Assembly: GCA_016840305.1 (NCBI GenBank)
Contig: JAEOSP010000332.1
Span: forward strand, 1 to 22,794
From: Candidatus Hodarchaeota archaeon
GTDB taxonomy: Archaea; Asgardarchaeota; Heimdallarchaeia; Hodarchaeales; Hodarchaeaceae
Reading direction: 5' to 3'
Length of the DNA stretch: 22,794 bases
A model generated the notes under the pieces. That model made no database searches and was not told the DNA's origin. It saw nothing but the letters and a program-made list of their open reading frames with translations. The position numbers and the translations under genes are program-made. Numbering within the stretch: the stretch's first letter is position 1; each line of letters opens with the position of its first letter. Below, piece after piece: positions 5,731-13,946 of the stretch.

Positions 5731-8700
5731 CTATAATTCTCTAACCACCGTTGATATTTTAGCTTTTGCGGATCCCTTTGCTGAAAGGTATGTGGCTAGT
5801 AACATTGCAATAAAGGTGATCAATAGTGTCCCTATGAGTCCTGCTAAATCAAAAATGATAATCCGCGAAAGAAGTCCTCCACCTGAAGTTAATGCACTTA
5901 AAGGAGTGAGGAATACATCTATAAACTCAAAAAATCCATTGAATAAGACAGAAAGGCCAATTCCTACCAATAAACCCCAAATTACAGATGTTAGTAGTAA
6001 TACAATTGATTCACTAAAAACGACTTTGTAAATCTGTCTATCAGAGGCTCCATAACTCCTCAGAATAGCAAACTCTTTTTTCCTCTGTTCCATCAAAATG
6101 CTCATAAATATGAATGTAGCTAACGTTGCCGCTAATAGAGAAATAACAAAATCTGCTGTTAACAATCCAGGTATCCCGTAGTCAACGTTTTGAATCTCAG
6201 TTGCCTCTCGGAGTTCTGTTTCTAAAGTTTTAACGGAAATTACCCAGGGATTATCTGCAGAAGCTATTAAACTTTTAATTGCTGCAGGATCAGCATCTTT
6301 TTGAATTTGAACAAAATAATCTGTTGCAAGGATCTCTTTGGGATTTTGCGTAACTGAATCCAATTGATCAAAGATAAAATCAGGTATAAAACTTTTGATA
6401 AAAGGTGAAAGTGTTTCTACGGTATCAGCAAGCGCAGTTAAATTACTAATCTTATTGATTAATGCATGGTCCATAATTACTCCTGTGGAACTTATTCCAC
6501 CAGGAGTATGGTCAAAGATACCTCGGACTGTGACATTGAACGGTATGAATTCATAATTTACAAATGTACCATTCCATTGGTAGGATAGAATTTCCAATGT
6601 GAATTTCTCTCCCACTTCTAATGCTTGTTCCTGTAAAACACTCTTACCTAATAGTACTCCATCAAGATCATTTTCTAATCCCTGCATTAAATCGAAAGGA
6701 GTTGTTCCAAGAGTCGAATCACTTTGCCATATTCCTACGGTATCGTAAATTGCACTATCCACAGTATGTATGGTCACAATATCATTCAATATCATCCCTG
6801 AGGTTACGCTTAGAGCCATTACATCAATAATATCTGCTGAACTTTCTTTTATTGCTTGAATGGCACTTGAAGAGAAATTTATACTTGTAGATACTTTAAT
6901 ATCTGTTCCAACATCATAGATAACTAATCTTTCTTTGTGAATTTCCCCAGTTGTTCCTTGCACAGCAGCTAATATGCTAAAAGAAACTGTAAGGGCTATA
7001 ATCAATGAAAGGCGAGGTATGTTACCGGCTTTTCTGAAAACATTTCCCTTGACAAGAATCGAAACGTCTTTCAAAAACCCAATTCGTCTAATTAAAGAAT
7101 CAGTTTTAGGAGGTAACCATACGACAACTCTCGCAACTAATGCTGCTCCACCAATCCAGAAAAGAGGTGGGCCTAAAACAGCTAGTAGACCTCCTACAAA
7201 GCCTAGATCGACATACACACCAAACCATTGATCAGCTAGTATAAGAAGCAGAACTAAACTTCCTATTCCAAAGAATATTACGTCTAGATTATTTCGTCTG
7301 AGAAAATTTTGTTGCTTCTTCTCTGTTCTTCTGACTGATTCAATAATCTCCATTTCTATGAATGTATTTGCTTTTCCATTAACCATGAAAAAGAGAATTA
7401 GAATTATCAATCCTCCCACAACATAAAATGCTATCTCGTCGAATTGAAAGAAATCAGGTAGCTGCGAAAGAGCATACTCCCAATCCCATTTCATAAATCC
7501 TTTCGCTGTACCAATCCCCCAGGCTGCGAAAATTGCTACAATATAACCTATGATTAAGCCCCCTGCTGCTAATCGAAACGTTTCCATTAAGATTTTTCTT
7601 TTGATTTGTCTTGGGGAAGCACCTTGGGTTTTTAAAATCCCAACTTGGTATTTTCGTTCATGAAGTGACAGATCAATTCCGAATGAGAGTAAATACAATG
7701 ATAATATTGCAACTGGTATGGTTAGAATTCCATCAAAAATGAATATAAATACGGATAAAGCCTGGAAAGGAAGTAGTTGTCCTTCTACAAGATTAGTTCC
7801 TATAAAAATGTTATTTTCTTTTTCTATTTCGTTGATTAACCGATTAATTTGGCTATTGGTCTGTGTTGGATCTGCAAGATTGAACATTTCTTCATTTATT
7901 TTAAGAATCGCATATTTCATTTCATTTGTATTCAATTCAGTTAGAAATCCAGTTTTGTTTTGATCGACAAACACTTCTTCAGGAATATAAATTGTTCCCT
8001 CTGATCCAAAATTTAATGCTTCTGAAAAAAGTCCTGCTGTTGCCCCTATGTCAGAGGAGATTATCCCAGCAACAGTTATGTTTGAAATTGTTTCTGAAGC
8101 GACTGTAGTACGACTGAAAAACTCATCAGGATCTTGTTTGGTAATTGCTAAAGTTACTGAACTGAGTATATTTCCTTGTTGTAGATGAGCTTTTTCTGCA
8201 AATTCTTCACTTATAATTGCTCCATGAAAATTTGAACTTAAATTTGAATATATTCCAGTTTCACGAGAAGTTAGAAGTTTTTCTTTAAACCGATTACCGA
8301 TTTCATTTGATGAGAGGAATGTTTCTGAGAACATAATACCTTCAGCATTCCCGAAAGTCTGATTACTATATTGCACAACTAATTCAGCCTCAAGATTAGC
8401 TAATGTACGTACAGACTGCCGAGGGCCTGTATTTTCGAATAATGTTCTTGCATTTCCATATAGAACTTGAGCATCAAGAATTTTAGTATTTGTTATAAAA
8501 TCTAATCTAAATTGTTCAAATTGTGAATCATTAAACGGTTCTTTAAGATCCATTCTTATTTCATATGGAGATCCTTCAATCACTGTGTCGTAAACATTAT
8601 TCATTACTACTGTAGAATATAAGAGTATTCCCGAGAGTATGGAAATTCCAAGGATCAATCCTGCAATCATTGAAATAGATCGCCGTTTATTCCTAGTAAT

Positions 8701-8778
8701 TGCAATTAAAGCAGCTTTTAGATATACTATACGGTCTCTTAACCGAAATCTCTTAGATTTAGGGAATTTATCTTCCAT
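5731..8778 (-). CDS. FtsX/MacB-type ABC permease, double-length (1015 aa)
   Basis: This is the membrane subunit of an ABC exporter or mechanotransmission complex. The layout is the duplicated FtsX form: helix 1 (about 35-57), ectodomain 1 (about 60-335), three helices (about 340-365, 400-422, 450-470), two linking helices (about 510-560), helix 7 (about 598-620), ectodomain 2 (about 620-865) and three final helices (about 868-892, 915-940, 970-1000). Each half carries the family coupling-helix motif: ERKYQVGILKTQGASPRQIK in the first and QRKKEFAILRSYGASDRQIY in the second. Such proteins usually move lipids, lipoproteins or peptides, or act on the cell envelope; the substrate cannot be read here. 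Its ATG follows the upstream ATPase stop by two bases, and the downstream ATPase starts 11 bases past its stop. Confidence 0.93.
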   Translation of the reverse strand: MEDKFPKSKRFRLRDRIVYLKAALIAITRNKRRSISMIAGLILGISILSGILLYSTVVMNNVYDTVIEGSPYEIRMDLKEPFNDSQFEQFRLDFITNTKILDAQVLYGNARTLFENTGPRQSVRTLANLEAELVVQYSNQTFGNAEGIMFSETFLSSNEIGNRFKEKLLTSRETGIYSNLSSNFHGAIISEEFAEKAHLQQGNILSSVTLAITKQDPDEFFSRTTVASETISNITVAGIISSDIGATAGLFSEALNFGSEGTIYIPEEVFVDQNKTGFLTELNTNEMKYAILKINEEMFNLADPTQTNSQINRLINEIEKENNIFIGTNLVEGQLLPFQALSVFIFIFDGILTIPVAILSLYLLSFGIDLSLHERKYQVGILKTQGASPRQIKRKILMETFRLAAGGLIIGYIVAIFAAWGIGTAKGFMKWDWEYALSQLPDFFQFDEIAFYVVGGLIILILFFMVNGKANTFIEMEIIESVRRTEKKQQNFLRRNNLDVIFFGIGSLVLLLILADQWFGVYVDLGFVGGLLAVLGPPLFWIGGAALVARVVVWLPPKTDSLIRRIGFLKDVSILVKGNVFRKAGNIPRLSLIIALTVSFSILAAVQGTTGEIHKERLVIYDVGTDIKVSTSINFSSSAIQAIKESSADIIDVMALSVTSGMILNDIVTIHTVDSAIYDTVGIWQSDSTLGTTPFDLMQGLENDLDGVLLGKSVLQEQALEVGEKFTLEILSYQWNGTFVNYEFIPFNVTVRGIFDHTPGGISSTGVIMDHALINKISNLTALADTVETLSPFIKSFIPDFIFDQLDSVTQNPKEILATDYFVQIQKDADPAAIKSLIASADNPWVISVKTLETELREATEIQNVDYGIPGLLTADFVISLLAATLATFIFMSILMEQRKKEFAILRSYGASDRQIYKVVFSESIVLLLTSVIWGLLVGIGLSVLFNGFFEFIDVFLTPLSALTSGGGLLSRIIIFDLAGLIGTLLITFIAMLLATYLSAKGSAKAKISTVVREL

Positions 8779-8780
8779 TA

Positions 8781-9470
8781 CTAGAGATCCTCCAATACAT
8801 CTTCTTCCCGATGAAGAGTTCCTTCTCTAAGAATTAGTATTCTATCCGTTTTGCGAGCAATCCCATAATCATGAGTAACAAGAATTACGGAGAGATTTTG
8901 CTCCTTAATGATGTCTTTAAATAAGTCAATGATCTTGTCACCTGTTTTGGAATCAAGATTCCCAGTCGGTTCATCCGCTAATAGTACTTTTGGCCCATTT
9001 GCCATGGCACGTGCTATAGCTACCCGCTGCTGTTCACCCCCACTCAAATCATCAGGTTCATGATTCATACGTTTATCTAATTCTACTCGCTTTAATAATT
9101 TAATAGCCTGTTCTCTAGCATTTATCTCGTCAACTCCTGATATCATTAGGGGAAACATTACATTTTCTACTGCAGTTAAGTAAGGTAAGAGATTGAAGTC
9201 CTGGAAAATCATCGATGTAGTAAAACGTCTAGAATCAATAGTACTAACTTCTTTCAGATTTTTATCATCTATGACGACCTCACCTTTTTCATAATCTTCA
9301 ATACTAGCAAGAATGTTTAGTAAAGTGCTTTTTCCAGATCCGGAAGGCCCCATAATTGCGATAAATTCCCCTTTTCCAGCTTGCAAGCTGATTCCTTTTA
9401 AAACCTCGATATCGTCTCCTCGAGGGATTTTAAACGTTTTATGAAGATTTTCTACGTGAACTAATGACAT
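8781..9470 (-). CDS. LolD-like ABC exporter ATPase
   Basis: This 229-residue protein has the normal length for the LolD/MacB ATPase family. Walker A is GPSGSGKST (41-49), Q-loop [17 protein letters not shown], signature [16 protein letters not shown], Walker [14 protein letters not shown], and H-loop [15 protein letters not shown]. It is the first gene of the minus-strand exporter operon. It ends with TAG directly followed by TAATG, the permease start, so the two are probably coupled. A GGAG lies about 11 bases before its ATG. It lacks the zinc-ribbon tail of the second ATPase, so a heterodimer of two unlike ATPases on one permease is possible. Confidence 0.94.
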   Translation of the reverse strand: MSLVHVENLHKTFKIPRGDDIEVLKGISLQAGKGEFIAIMGPSGSGKSTLLNILASIEDYEKGEVVIDDKNLKEVSTIDSRRFTTSMIFQDFNLLPYLTAVENVMFPLMISGVDEINAREQAIKLLKRVELDKRMNHEPDDLSGGEQQRVAIARAMANGPKVLLADEPTGNLDSKTGDKIIDLFKDIIKEQNLSVILVTHDYGIARKTDRILILREGTLHREEDVLEDL

Positions 9471-9762
9471 ATAGGATAATTCTCCGATTTCTTGATAATT
9501 TTGTTGAAATTAGAGTCGTTTACTCAATGATTACTTGTAAGCATTTCTTCTTAAAAAGTAACAGATTGTAGAATTCGAAGCATTAACAGAATACCTATTA
9601 GTAATAATTACTCAATCAAATGAGCCGACCTTACTAGAAGATGTTTGTATCTCCCTGAGCCATTAATTCAACCTCCACAATCTAAAAACTTAAGAAATCT
9701 GGTGATCCAGCTAACCCATAATTCTTGGATCTTTTAATTTGATCCGTGAAAATTATCAATAG
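9471..9762. other. Intergenic stretch upstream of the exporter operon
   Basis: About 290 AT-rich bases hold the promoter of the minus-strand operon (an AT-rich TATA-like element near 9497-9505 on the minus strand). I see no tRNA, convincing hairpin or repeat. Confidence 0.4.
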
Positions 9763-9948
9763 ATGATTGTTTTGGCTTCAAGAAAAAGGGTAACTAATTT
9801 CCAGAGAAAGAAAAGGAAAAAAGATACGCATTATGTGGAGTATAAGCATTATGCTGATATAATACCAGTAAAAGATCAATTTACTCCTCTTAATAAGAAA
9901 ACACAGAAGACCCTGAAGAAATTGAAAAATAAGAGACAATTCAAATAA
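9763..9948 (+). CDS. Possible very basic 61-aa protein
   Basis: ATG 9763 opens 61 residues, about a third Lys or Arg (SRKRVTNFQRKKRKKDTHYV at the front, KTLKKLKNKRQFK at the end). There is no clear Shine-Dalgarno; a weak TTTTAATTTGAT about 28 bases upstream could act as the TATA box of a leaderless mRNA. It is the only plus-strand ORF in this spacer and is convergent with the MFS gene. If real, it would suit a nucleic-acid- or ribosome-binding protein, but A-rich non-coding DNA can produce Lys-rich frames by chance. Confidence 0.35.
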   Translation: MIVLASRKRVTNFQRKKRKKDTHYVEYKHYADIIPVKDQFTPLNKKTQKTLKKLKNKRQFK

Positions 9949-9964
9949 GAAGGCCTCTGCAGAA

Positions 9965-11239
9965 TTAATTTCGTAAATATGAATTAAGGAAGAGAGTAGG
10001 TTTTTCATCCTTTAAGTTCCTTTTTATGATCAACCACAGAATGATAATAGTAGCTATTACGCTTAAAGGTGCAAAAACAAAAACTCCTGTGAGACCGAAT
10101 GTTTCCCAGATTGGTCCTAGTACAATAGTAGAAAATGTTCGGCCTAGAGATACATAGACTCCGAATACTCCTAAAGCAATTCCTCGTTGTTCATTAGGCG
10201 CTCTTCTAGTGACTTCCGAGTTAGCCGCTATGTAAGATATTATTACTCCGCTATTAACTAAAATATTAAGCATAACAATCAATATAAAATCAGAAAAATA
10301 GAGATAACCCAGTAAGGTCACGCTTGTTAAAAATAATGAAGTCATTATTAATGGTACAAAACTTAATCGATCAGTTATTTTACCTAAAGAAGGTTTTGTC
10401 CAAAATATTAACAATGTTGCCAAAAAGTATATTGCTGATACATCAGCATTGGTAAAACCGTTTTCGATTATAATAAGCGGGATGAATACCGTAGACATAA
10501 ACTCGATAAATGCTAAAATGAAGTGAAATAAGTAAACGTGCCATAATTTATTTGTTAAACTAACATTCTTCAATGATTTAACCATTGTCAACCAAGAATT
10601 TAGTAAAGCACTTTTTACACTCTTCACAATTCTTCGATTGTCTTTTGCAAGAGATTCAGGGAGTACGCTAATACTGATTACCAGAGTTAATATTGAAATA
10701 GTTGCAATAATTCCAAAGAGATTTTTCAAAGAAATTTCAATTTCTTTTAACAAGAAATATGCTAAGATTGAACCAAGAAGCGAGCCTATATCTGATAATT
10801 GAAAGAGACGACCATTGGATTCTCCTACTCTACCTAGACTTATATCTCCAAGATAACCGAAAATTGCCGGCCAATAACAACTCATACCGACCCCTATGAA
10901 AACTGTTCCAACTAGAACTAAAACCCAATCATTAGCTAAGAACAATAGAAATAAGGCGATGATATAGCTAAGATGACCAGAAATAATAAGCGGTTTTCTA
11001 CCTATTATTTGAGATAAATCTCCCAGTGGAATACGCAAAAAAATCTGTAACAAGTTACGTAGAGAGGTTATAATTGTGATGATAGCTATAGCAGTAAGTA
11101 AATCTTCACGAAGGTAAATAATGACATAAACATTGTAGATAAGAAGAGGAAAATTAGCGAACAGAGTACTAAGTCCAGCAATCCATGTTGCACGTTGATA
11201 TGATATGGTCTTTTCTGCTGATGGAGTTTGCGTAATAAT
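9965..11239 (-). CDS. Major facilitator superfamily transporter, start codon unclear
   Basis: This is a secondary transporter of the MFS type. The loop 2-3 signature is GDLSQIIGRKPLI. About twelve membrane helices are present if the frame is read from near 11239, with the central cytoplasmic loop near residues 190-215 (KDNRRIVKSVKSALLN). The first ATG/GTG/TTG in frame is TTG 11053, which would remove helix 1. The upstream frame clearly encodes that helix (TWIAGLSTLFANFPLLIYNV followed by YVIIYLREDL). No canonical start occurs between the stop at 11258-11260 and 11053, but two ATT codons (11239, 11236) and an ACG (11233) follow a GGAAG at 11244-11248. The substrate is unknown. It follows the CoA-transferase genes on the same strand by about 58 bases, so co-transcription is likely. 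Confidence 0.85.
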   Translation of the reverse strand: MITQTPSAEKTISYQRATWIAGLSTLFANFPLLIYNVYVIIYLREDLLTAIAIITIITSLRNLLQIFLRIPLGDLSQIIGRKPLIISGHLSYIIALFLLFLANDWVLVLVGTVFIGVGMSCYWPAIFGYLGDISLGRVGESNGRLFQLSDIGSLLGSILAYFLLKEIEISLKNLFGIIATISILTLVISISVLPESLAKDNRRIVKSVKSALLNSWLTMVKSLKNVSLTNKLWHVYLFHFILAFIEFMSTVFIPLIIIENGFTNADVSAIYFLATLLIFWTKPSLGKITDRLSFVPLIMTSLFLTSVTLLGYLYFSDFILIVMLNILVNSGVIISYIAANSEVTRRAPNEQRGIALGVFGVYVSLGRTFSTIVLGPIWETFGLTGVFVFAPLSVIATIIILWLIIKRNLKDEKPTLFLNSYLRN

Positions 11240-11297
11240 TTCTCTTCCTTTACAACTTTAGAGATAATTGGGGGTTGTTAGAAAAGCTTTTATGAAA

Positions 11298-12098
11298 TTA
11301 TCGGCTGCGAGAATCAAAATTACGGATATTCAGTGGATCTACTTTGTTTTGAAGAATATCCATTTCTTTCTCTGTGGGTGGTACTGTTGTGGGGACATCT
11401 TTGGGAATATTTATGGGAAATCCCGTATATGCCTGTACTTCTTCAATACTGGAAGTTTCGTGGATTGATCTAACTCTCATCATACCTACTTCATTAAATT
11501 CAAGAACAGCTAGATCAGATACTAATGTGGTTACACCTTTGAACATATCTAATCCTACTTCTTTACGCCATTCTGGGGATGCACCCCTACCAGTAATGAA
11601 ATCCACTTTTTCTACGAAAGTGCGCGTGTCATGCCTTGGAACATAAGCAAGAACATGATGACAGGTGTTAATAATATCCCCTAAAGCTGCTCCGCCAGGA
11701 AAGCGAAATTTGGGTTGTGAAGGTGATCCGATTATACTATTGTTGAGGTTTCCATATTGATCTATTTGTGCAGGTCTAATCATTCCAAAAGATAACGTTC
11801 TCATCGGTCCTTCCCAATATGCATAAAGTTGATTAAGATTTGAGAAACCTTTCGCTTTACTGATCGATGTTACGTATTCTTCTTCATTTGTCATTACTGT
11901 AAATAAATCCATATCAAAATCAGGCGATATCCAATACCCTGCATAGAAAAATTCAAGGTTTGGTGCATGAGTCATGCGAGCTAGTTGAATTGCGATAACA
12001 GCAGATGGAATTGCTACACCAGTATAACATGTTTCATTGTTCTTCATGTCATGTGCCAAAGAGACAATTATTTGGTCAATAGGTTCATAATCAGTCAT
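11298..12098 (-). CDS. Class I CoA-transferase-like beta subunit (GctB/IpdB type)
   Basis: A 266-residue subunit related to the beta chains of glutaconate CoA-transferase and of IpdB, the ring-opening CoA hydrolase of steroid breakdown. Family features are the THAPNL segment, GPMRTLSFGMIRPAQID followed by YGNLNNS, the glycine-rich FPGGAALGDIINTC and the late RVRSIHETSSIEEVQAYTGF. In true CoA-transferases a catalytic Glu lies a few residues after the 'APNL' segment; here that place reads EFFYAGYW, with Tyr 52 about where Glu is expected. This resembles IpdB-type subunits that lack the Glu, so transferase activity is doubtful. Its ATG overlaps the alpha-subunit stop by one base (TAATG), so the two subunits are translationally coupled. 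Confidence 0.85.
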   Translation of the reverse strand: MTDYEPIDQIIVSLAHDMKNNETCYTGVAIPSAVIAIQLARMTHAPNLEFFYAGYWISPDFDMDLFTVMTNEEEYVTSISKAKGFSNLNQLYAYWEGPMRTLSFGMIRPAQIDQYGNLNNSIIGSPSQPKFRFPGGAALGDIINTCHHVLAYVPRHDTRTFVEKVDFITGRGASPEWRKEVGLDMFKGVTTLVSDLAVLEFNEVGMMRVRSIHETSSIEEVQAYTGFPINIPKDVPTTVPPTEKEMDILQNKVDPLNIRNFDSRSR

Positions 12099-12928
12099 TA
12101 TTCTCCCTCCTGTCGTATCAAATATACGTGTTCATCCAAATATTGACTGAACATACCTGCCTGCTGCATTCCGCTATATGTCATGAGATGTCCCATTTCT
12201 GATGCATAAAGAGGCGGAAAACCTGTCGGAAAAGCCCCTTTAGGTGCTTCTGCCAAGTAATCAACATCTAACAAGGAAAACATCACAGCATGACCATCTT
12301 CAACAAGTTTACGTCCTTCATCATTCGAGATAATTTTCTCAACTGACACAAATAATTCAGATGCTGCTTTAGCTGGTAAAGTTGAGAAATCGTCAAGCGC
12401 GTGGTGTTTTGGATAGAATACATTCCCATTTCGATCACAAGCATAAGCATGAATTATAGCAACATCTGGGGTAATGGCAGGAACCTCAACGTAAGATTTA
12501 CCATTATAAATCACTTCTTTAAAATCTTGCCGGTATTTTACAAGATCAGATCCCAAAATGGACCGAAGCATAGCTATAGGAGCACCCATTGCACCCGCCT
12601 GTAAGGCTTTAACCATTGACAATTCAGTCCATTCGTTAAAGATAATATCTCCTTGTTCCACTGCTTTTCTAAAATTTCTTGCCATTCCTATCATTGGTAA
12701 GCCAATATAAGATGAGTCAACTTCAGTTACTGCGTTAACACCTATTAATAAGTCGACATCTAAATCTCCTCTCAACGTAACAACATGAAGATCTGTTATT
12801 TTCTGTCTAATTATTTCTCTAACAATCTCCATTGGTTTAAGGAACATAGCACCTCCTCCAATTGCTATCTTCATGGATGGTTTTATTACTTCACTAACAA
12901 TATTTGCAACTGTGTCAATTGTTACCAT
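12098..12928 (-). CDS. Class I CoA-transferase-like alpha subunit (GctA/IpdA type)
   Basis: This is the 276-residue partner of the preceding beta subunit. It has the glycine-rich N-terminal loop IAIGGGAMFLKPMEIVREII, the central GDIIFNEWTELSMVKALQAG, and APIAMLRSILGSDLVKY, the usual 'P..P.RS..GSD' CoA-binding region. In IpdA a glutamate of this central segment replaces the missing beta-subunit Glu as catalytic residue. Glu 99 or Glu 102 here (NEWTE) could play that role, but an alignment is needed to say which. First gene of its group; an AT-rich TATA-like element (near 12946-12957 on the minus strand) lies about 25 bases upstream, divergent from the exonuclease promoter. The natural substrate cannot be read from the neighbours. 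Confidence 0.85.
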   Translation of the reverse strand: MVTIDTVANIVSEVIKPSMKIAIGGGAMFLKPMEIVREIIRQKITDLHVVTLRGDLDVDLLIGVNAVTEVDSSYIGLPMIGMARNFRKAVEQGDIIFNEWTELSMVKALQAGAMGAPIAMLRSILGSDLVKYRQDFKEVIYNGKSYVEVPAITPDVAIIHAYACDRNGNVFYPKHHALDDFSTLPAKAASELFVSVEKIISNDEGRKLVEDGHAVMFSLLDVDYLAEAPKGAFPTGFPPLYASEMGHLMTYSGMQQAGMFSQYLDEHVYLIRQEGE

Positions 12929-13015
12929 GATGGATCCTACCTAATTTATTTTAAGCAAACTTTTAGCGTTTGATTTCAAATCAGAAACCTTTTGTGTTTT
13001 TTGCTAACAGGGAAA

Positions 13016-13023
13016 TTTTATAT
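13016..13023 (+). promoter_or_regulatory. TATA box of the exonuclease III gene
   Basis: TTTTATAT is centred 28 bases before ATG 13048. This fixes that ATG, not the upstream in-frame ATG 12970, as the start, since the latter lies upstream of the promoter. The mRNA should be leaderless. Confidence 0.6.
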
Positions 13024-13047
13024 GATTTTTATTTTACTGTGATTTCT

Positions 13048-13815
13048 ATGAGTATAGAACTTTTATCTTTCAATGTGAATGGTATTCGCGCTTGTATTAA
13101 GAAAGGGCTACTTGAATGGATAAAAGACCGTAAACCTGATATTTTATGCATTCAAGAAACCAAGGCACAACCTGATCAGATCTCTTTAGCACTTGATTTG
13201 CCAGATTATCATACCTACTGGAAATCTGCCGAAAAAAAAGGGTATAGTGGAGTTTTAACTCTCACAAAAATTAAACCAATTGATGTAGTTACGAAAACTG
13301 GAGTGGAAATCTTAGATACTGAGGGCCGTTTTCTTCAGTTAGAATTCGAGTCTTATTATTTAATCAATTTATACTTTCCAAATGCTCAGCGAGAGTTAAA
13401 ACGACTAGCATATAAGCAGGAATTTAATCAAGAATTGCTTAAATACACAGAAAAACTCAAACAGAAAAAACCTGTCATTTTATGTGGGGATTTTAACGTA
13501 GCACACAAAGAAATTGATCTCACAAATCCAAATACAAATATGAAGAATGCTGGATTTTCTCCTGAAGAAAGAGCATTTTTCACTGAATTTCTTGAACACG
13601 GATATTTAGATACCTTTAGAATGTTTAATCTTGAACCTGGTTACTATTCATGGTGGACTTACAGAAATAATGCTAGAGAGAGAAACATTGGTTGGCGGAT
13701 TGATTACTTTGTTGTAAGTCAAAACCTTAAAGAAAAGATAAAGAATGCTTTTATACTTACTGATGTTATGGGTTCTGATCATGCTCCCATCGGAATAGGA
13801 TTTCTTCTTAACTGA
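13048..13815 (+). CDS. xth: Exodeoxyribonuclease III / AP endonuclease (ExoA type)
   Basis: A 255-residue base-excision-repair nuclease that cuts DNA at abasic sites and removes 3' blocking groups. All family motifs are present in order: LSFNVNGIRA (Asn 9), ILCIQETKAQ (metal-binding Glu 37), GYSGVLTL, LINLYFPNAQ, ILCGDFNVAHKEIDLTNPN (catalytic Asp and Asn), then DTFRMFNLEPGYYSWWTYR, GWRIDYFVVS and the final GSDHAPIGI with catalytic Asp-His. Length and motif set match the bacterial ExoA/archaeal form without extra domains. The start ATG 13048 is chosen from family length and the TATA spacing. Expressed alone. Confidence 0.95.
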   Translation: MSIELLSFNVNGIRACIKKGLLEWIKDRKPDILCIQETKAQPDQISLALDLPDYHTYWKSAEKKGYSGVLTLTKIKPIDVVTKTGVEILDTEGRFLQLEFESYYLINLYFPNAQRELKRLAYKQEFNQELLKYTEKLKQKKPVILCGDFNVAHKEIDLTNPNTNMKNAGFSPEERAFFTEFLEHGYLDTFRMFNLEPGYYSWWTYRNNARERNIGWRIDYFVVSQNLKEKIKNAFILTDVMGSDHAPIGIGFLLN

Positions 13816-13910
13816 TAATTTCACCTAATTAAAAAGGACATGAATAGTATAGATTTATTGTATGACTTTTTTGTATGCACACATGGGAAGCTATTAATGT
13901 GAATTTTAGA

Positions 13911-13918
13911 TTTTAAAT
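13911..13918 (+). promoter_or_regulatory. TATA-like element of the TPR gene
   Basis: TTTTAAAT is centred about 32 bases before ATG 13947 with no Shine-Dalgarno after it, fitting a short-leader or leaderless mRNA. Confidence 0.4.
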
Positions 13919-13946
13919 TCAGATAGCTCAAAAAAGGATTCTGACG

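Noticed and set aside
11268..11646. Two plus-strand frames of 66 and 90 codons opposite the CoA-transferase beta gene.
   Set aside because: They are antisense shadows of a clear enzyme gene with no promoter or Shine-Dalgarno.
12970..13047. A 26-residue N-terminal extension of the exonuclease from ATG 12970.
   Set aside because: It includes the promoter, does not resemble the family, and the normal ExoA start MSIELLSFNVNG lies at 13048.
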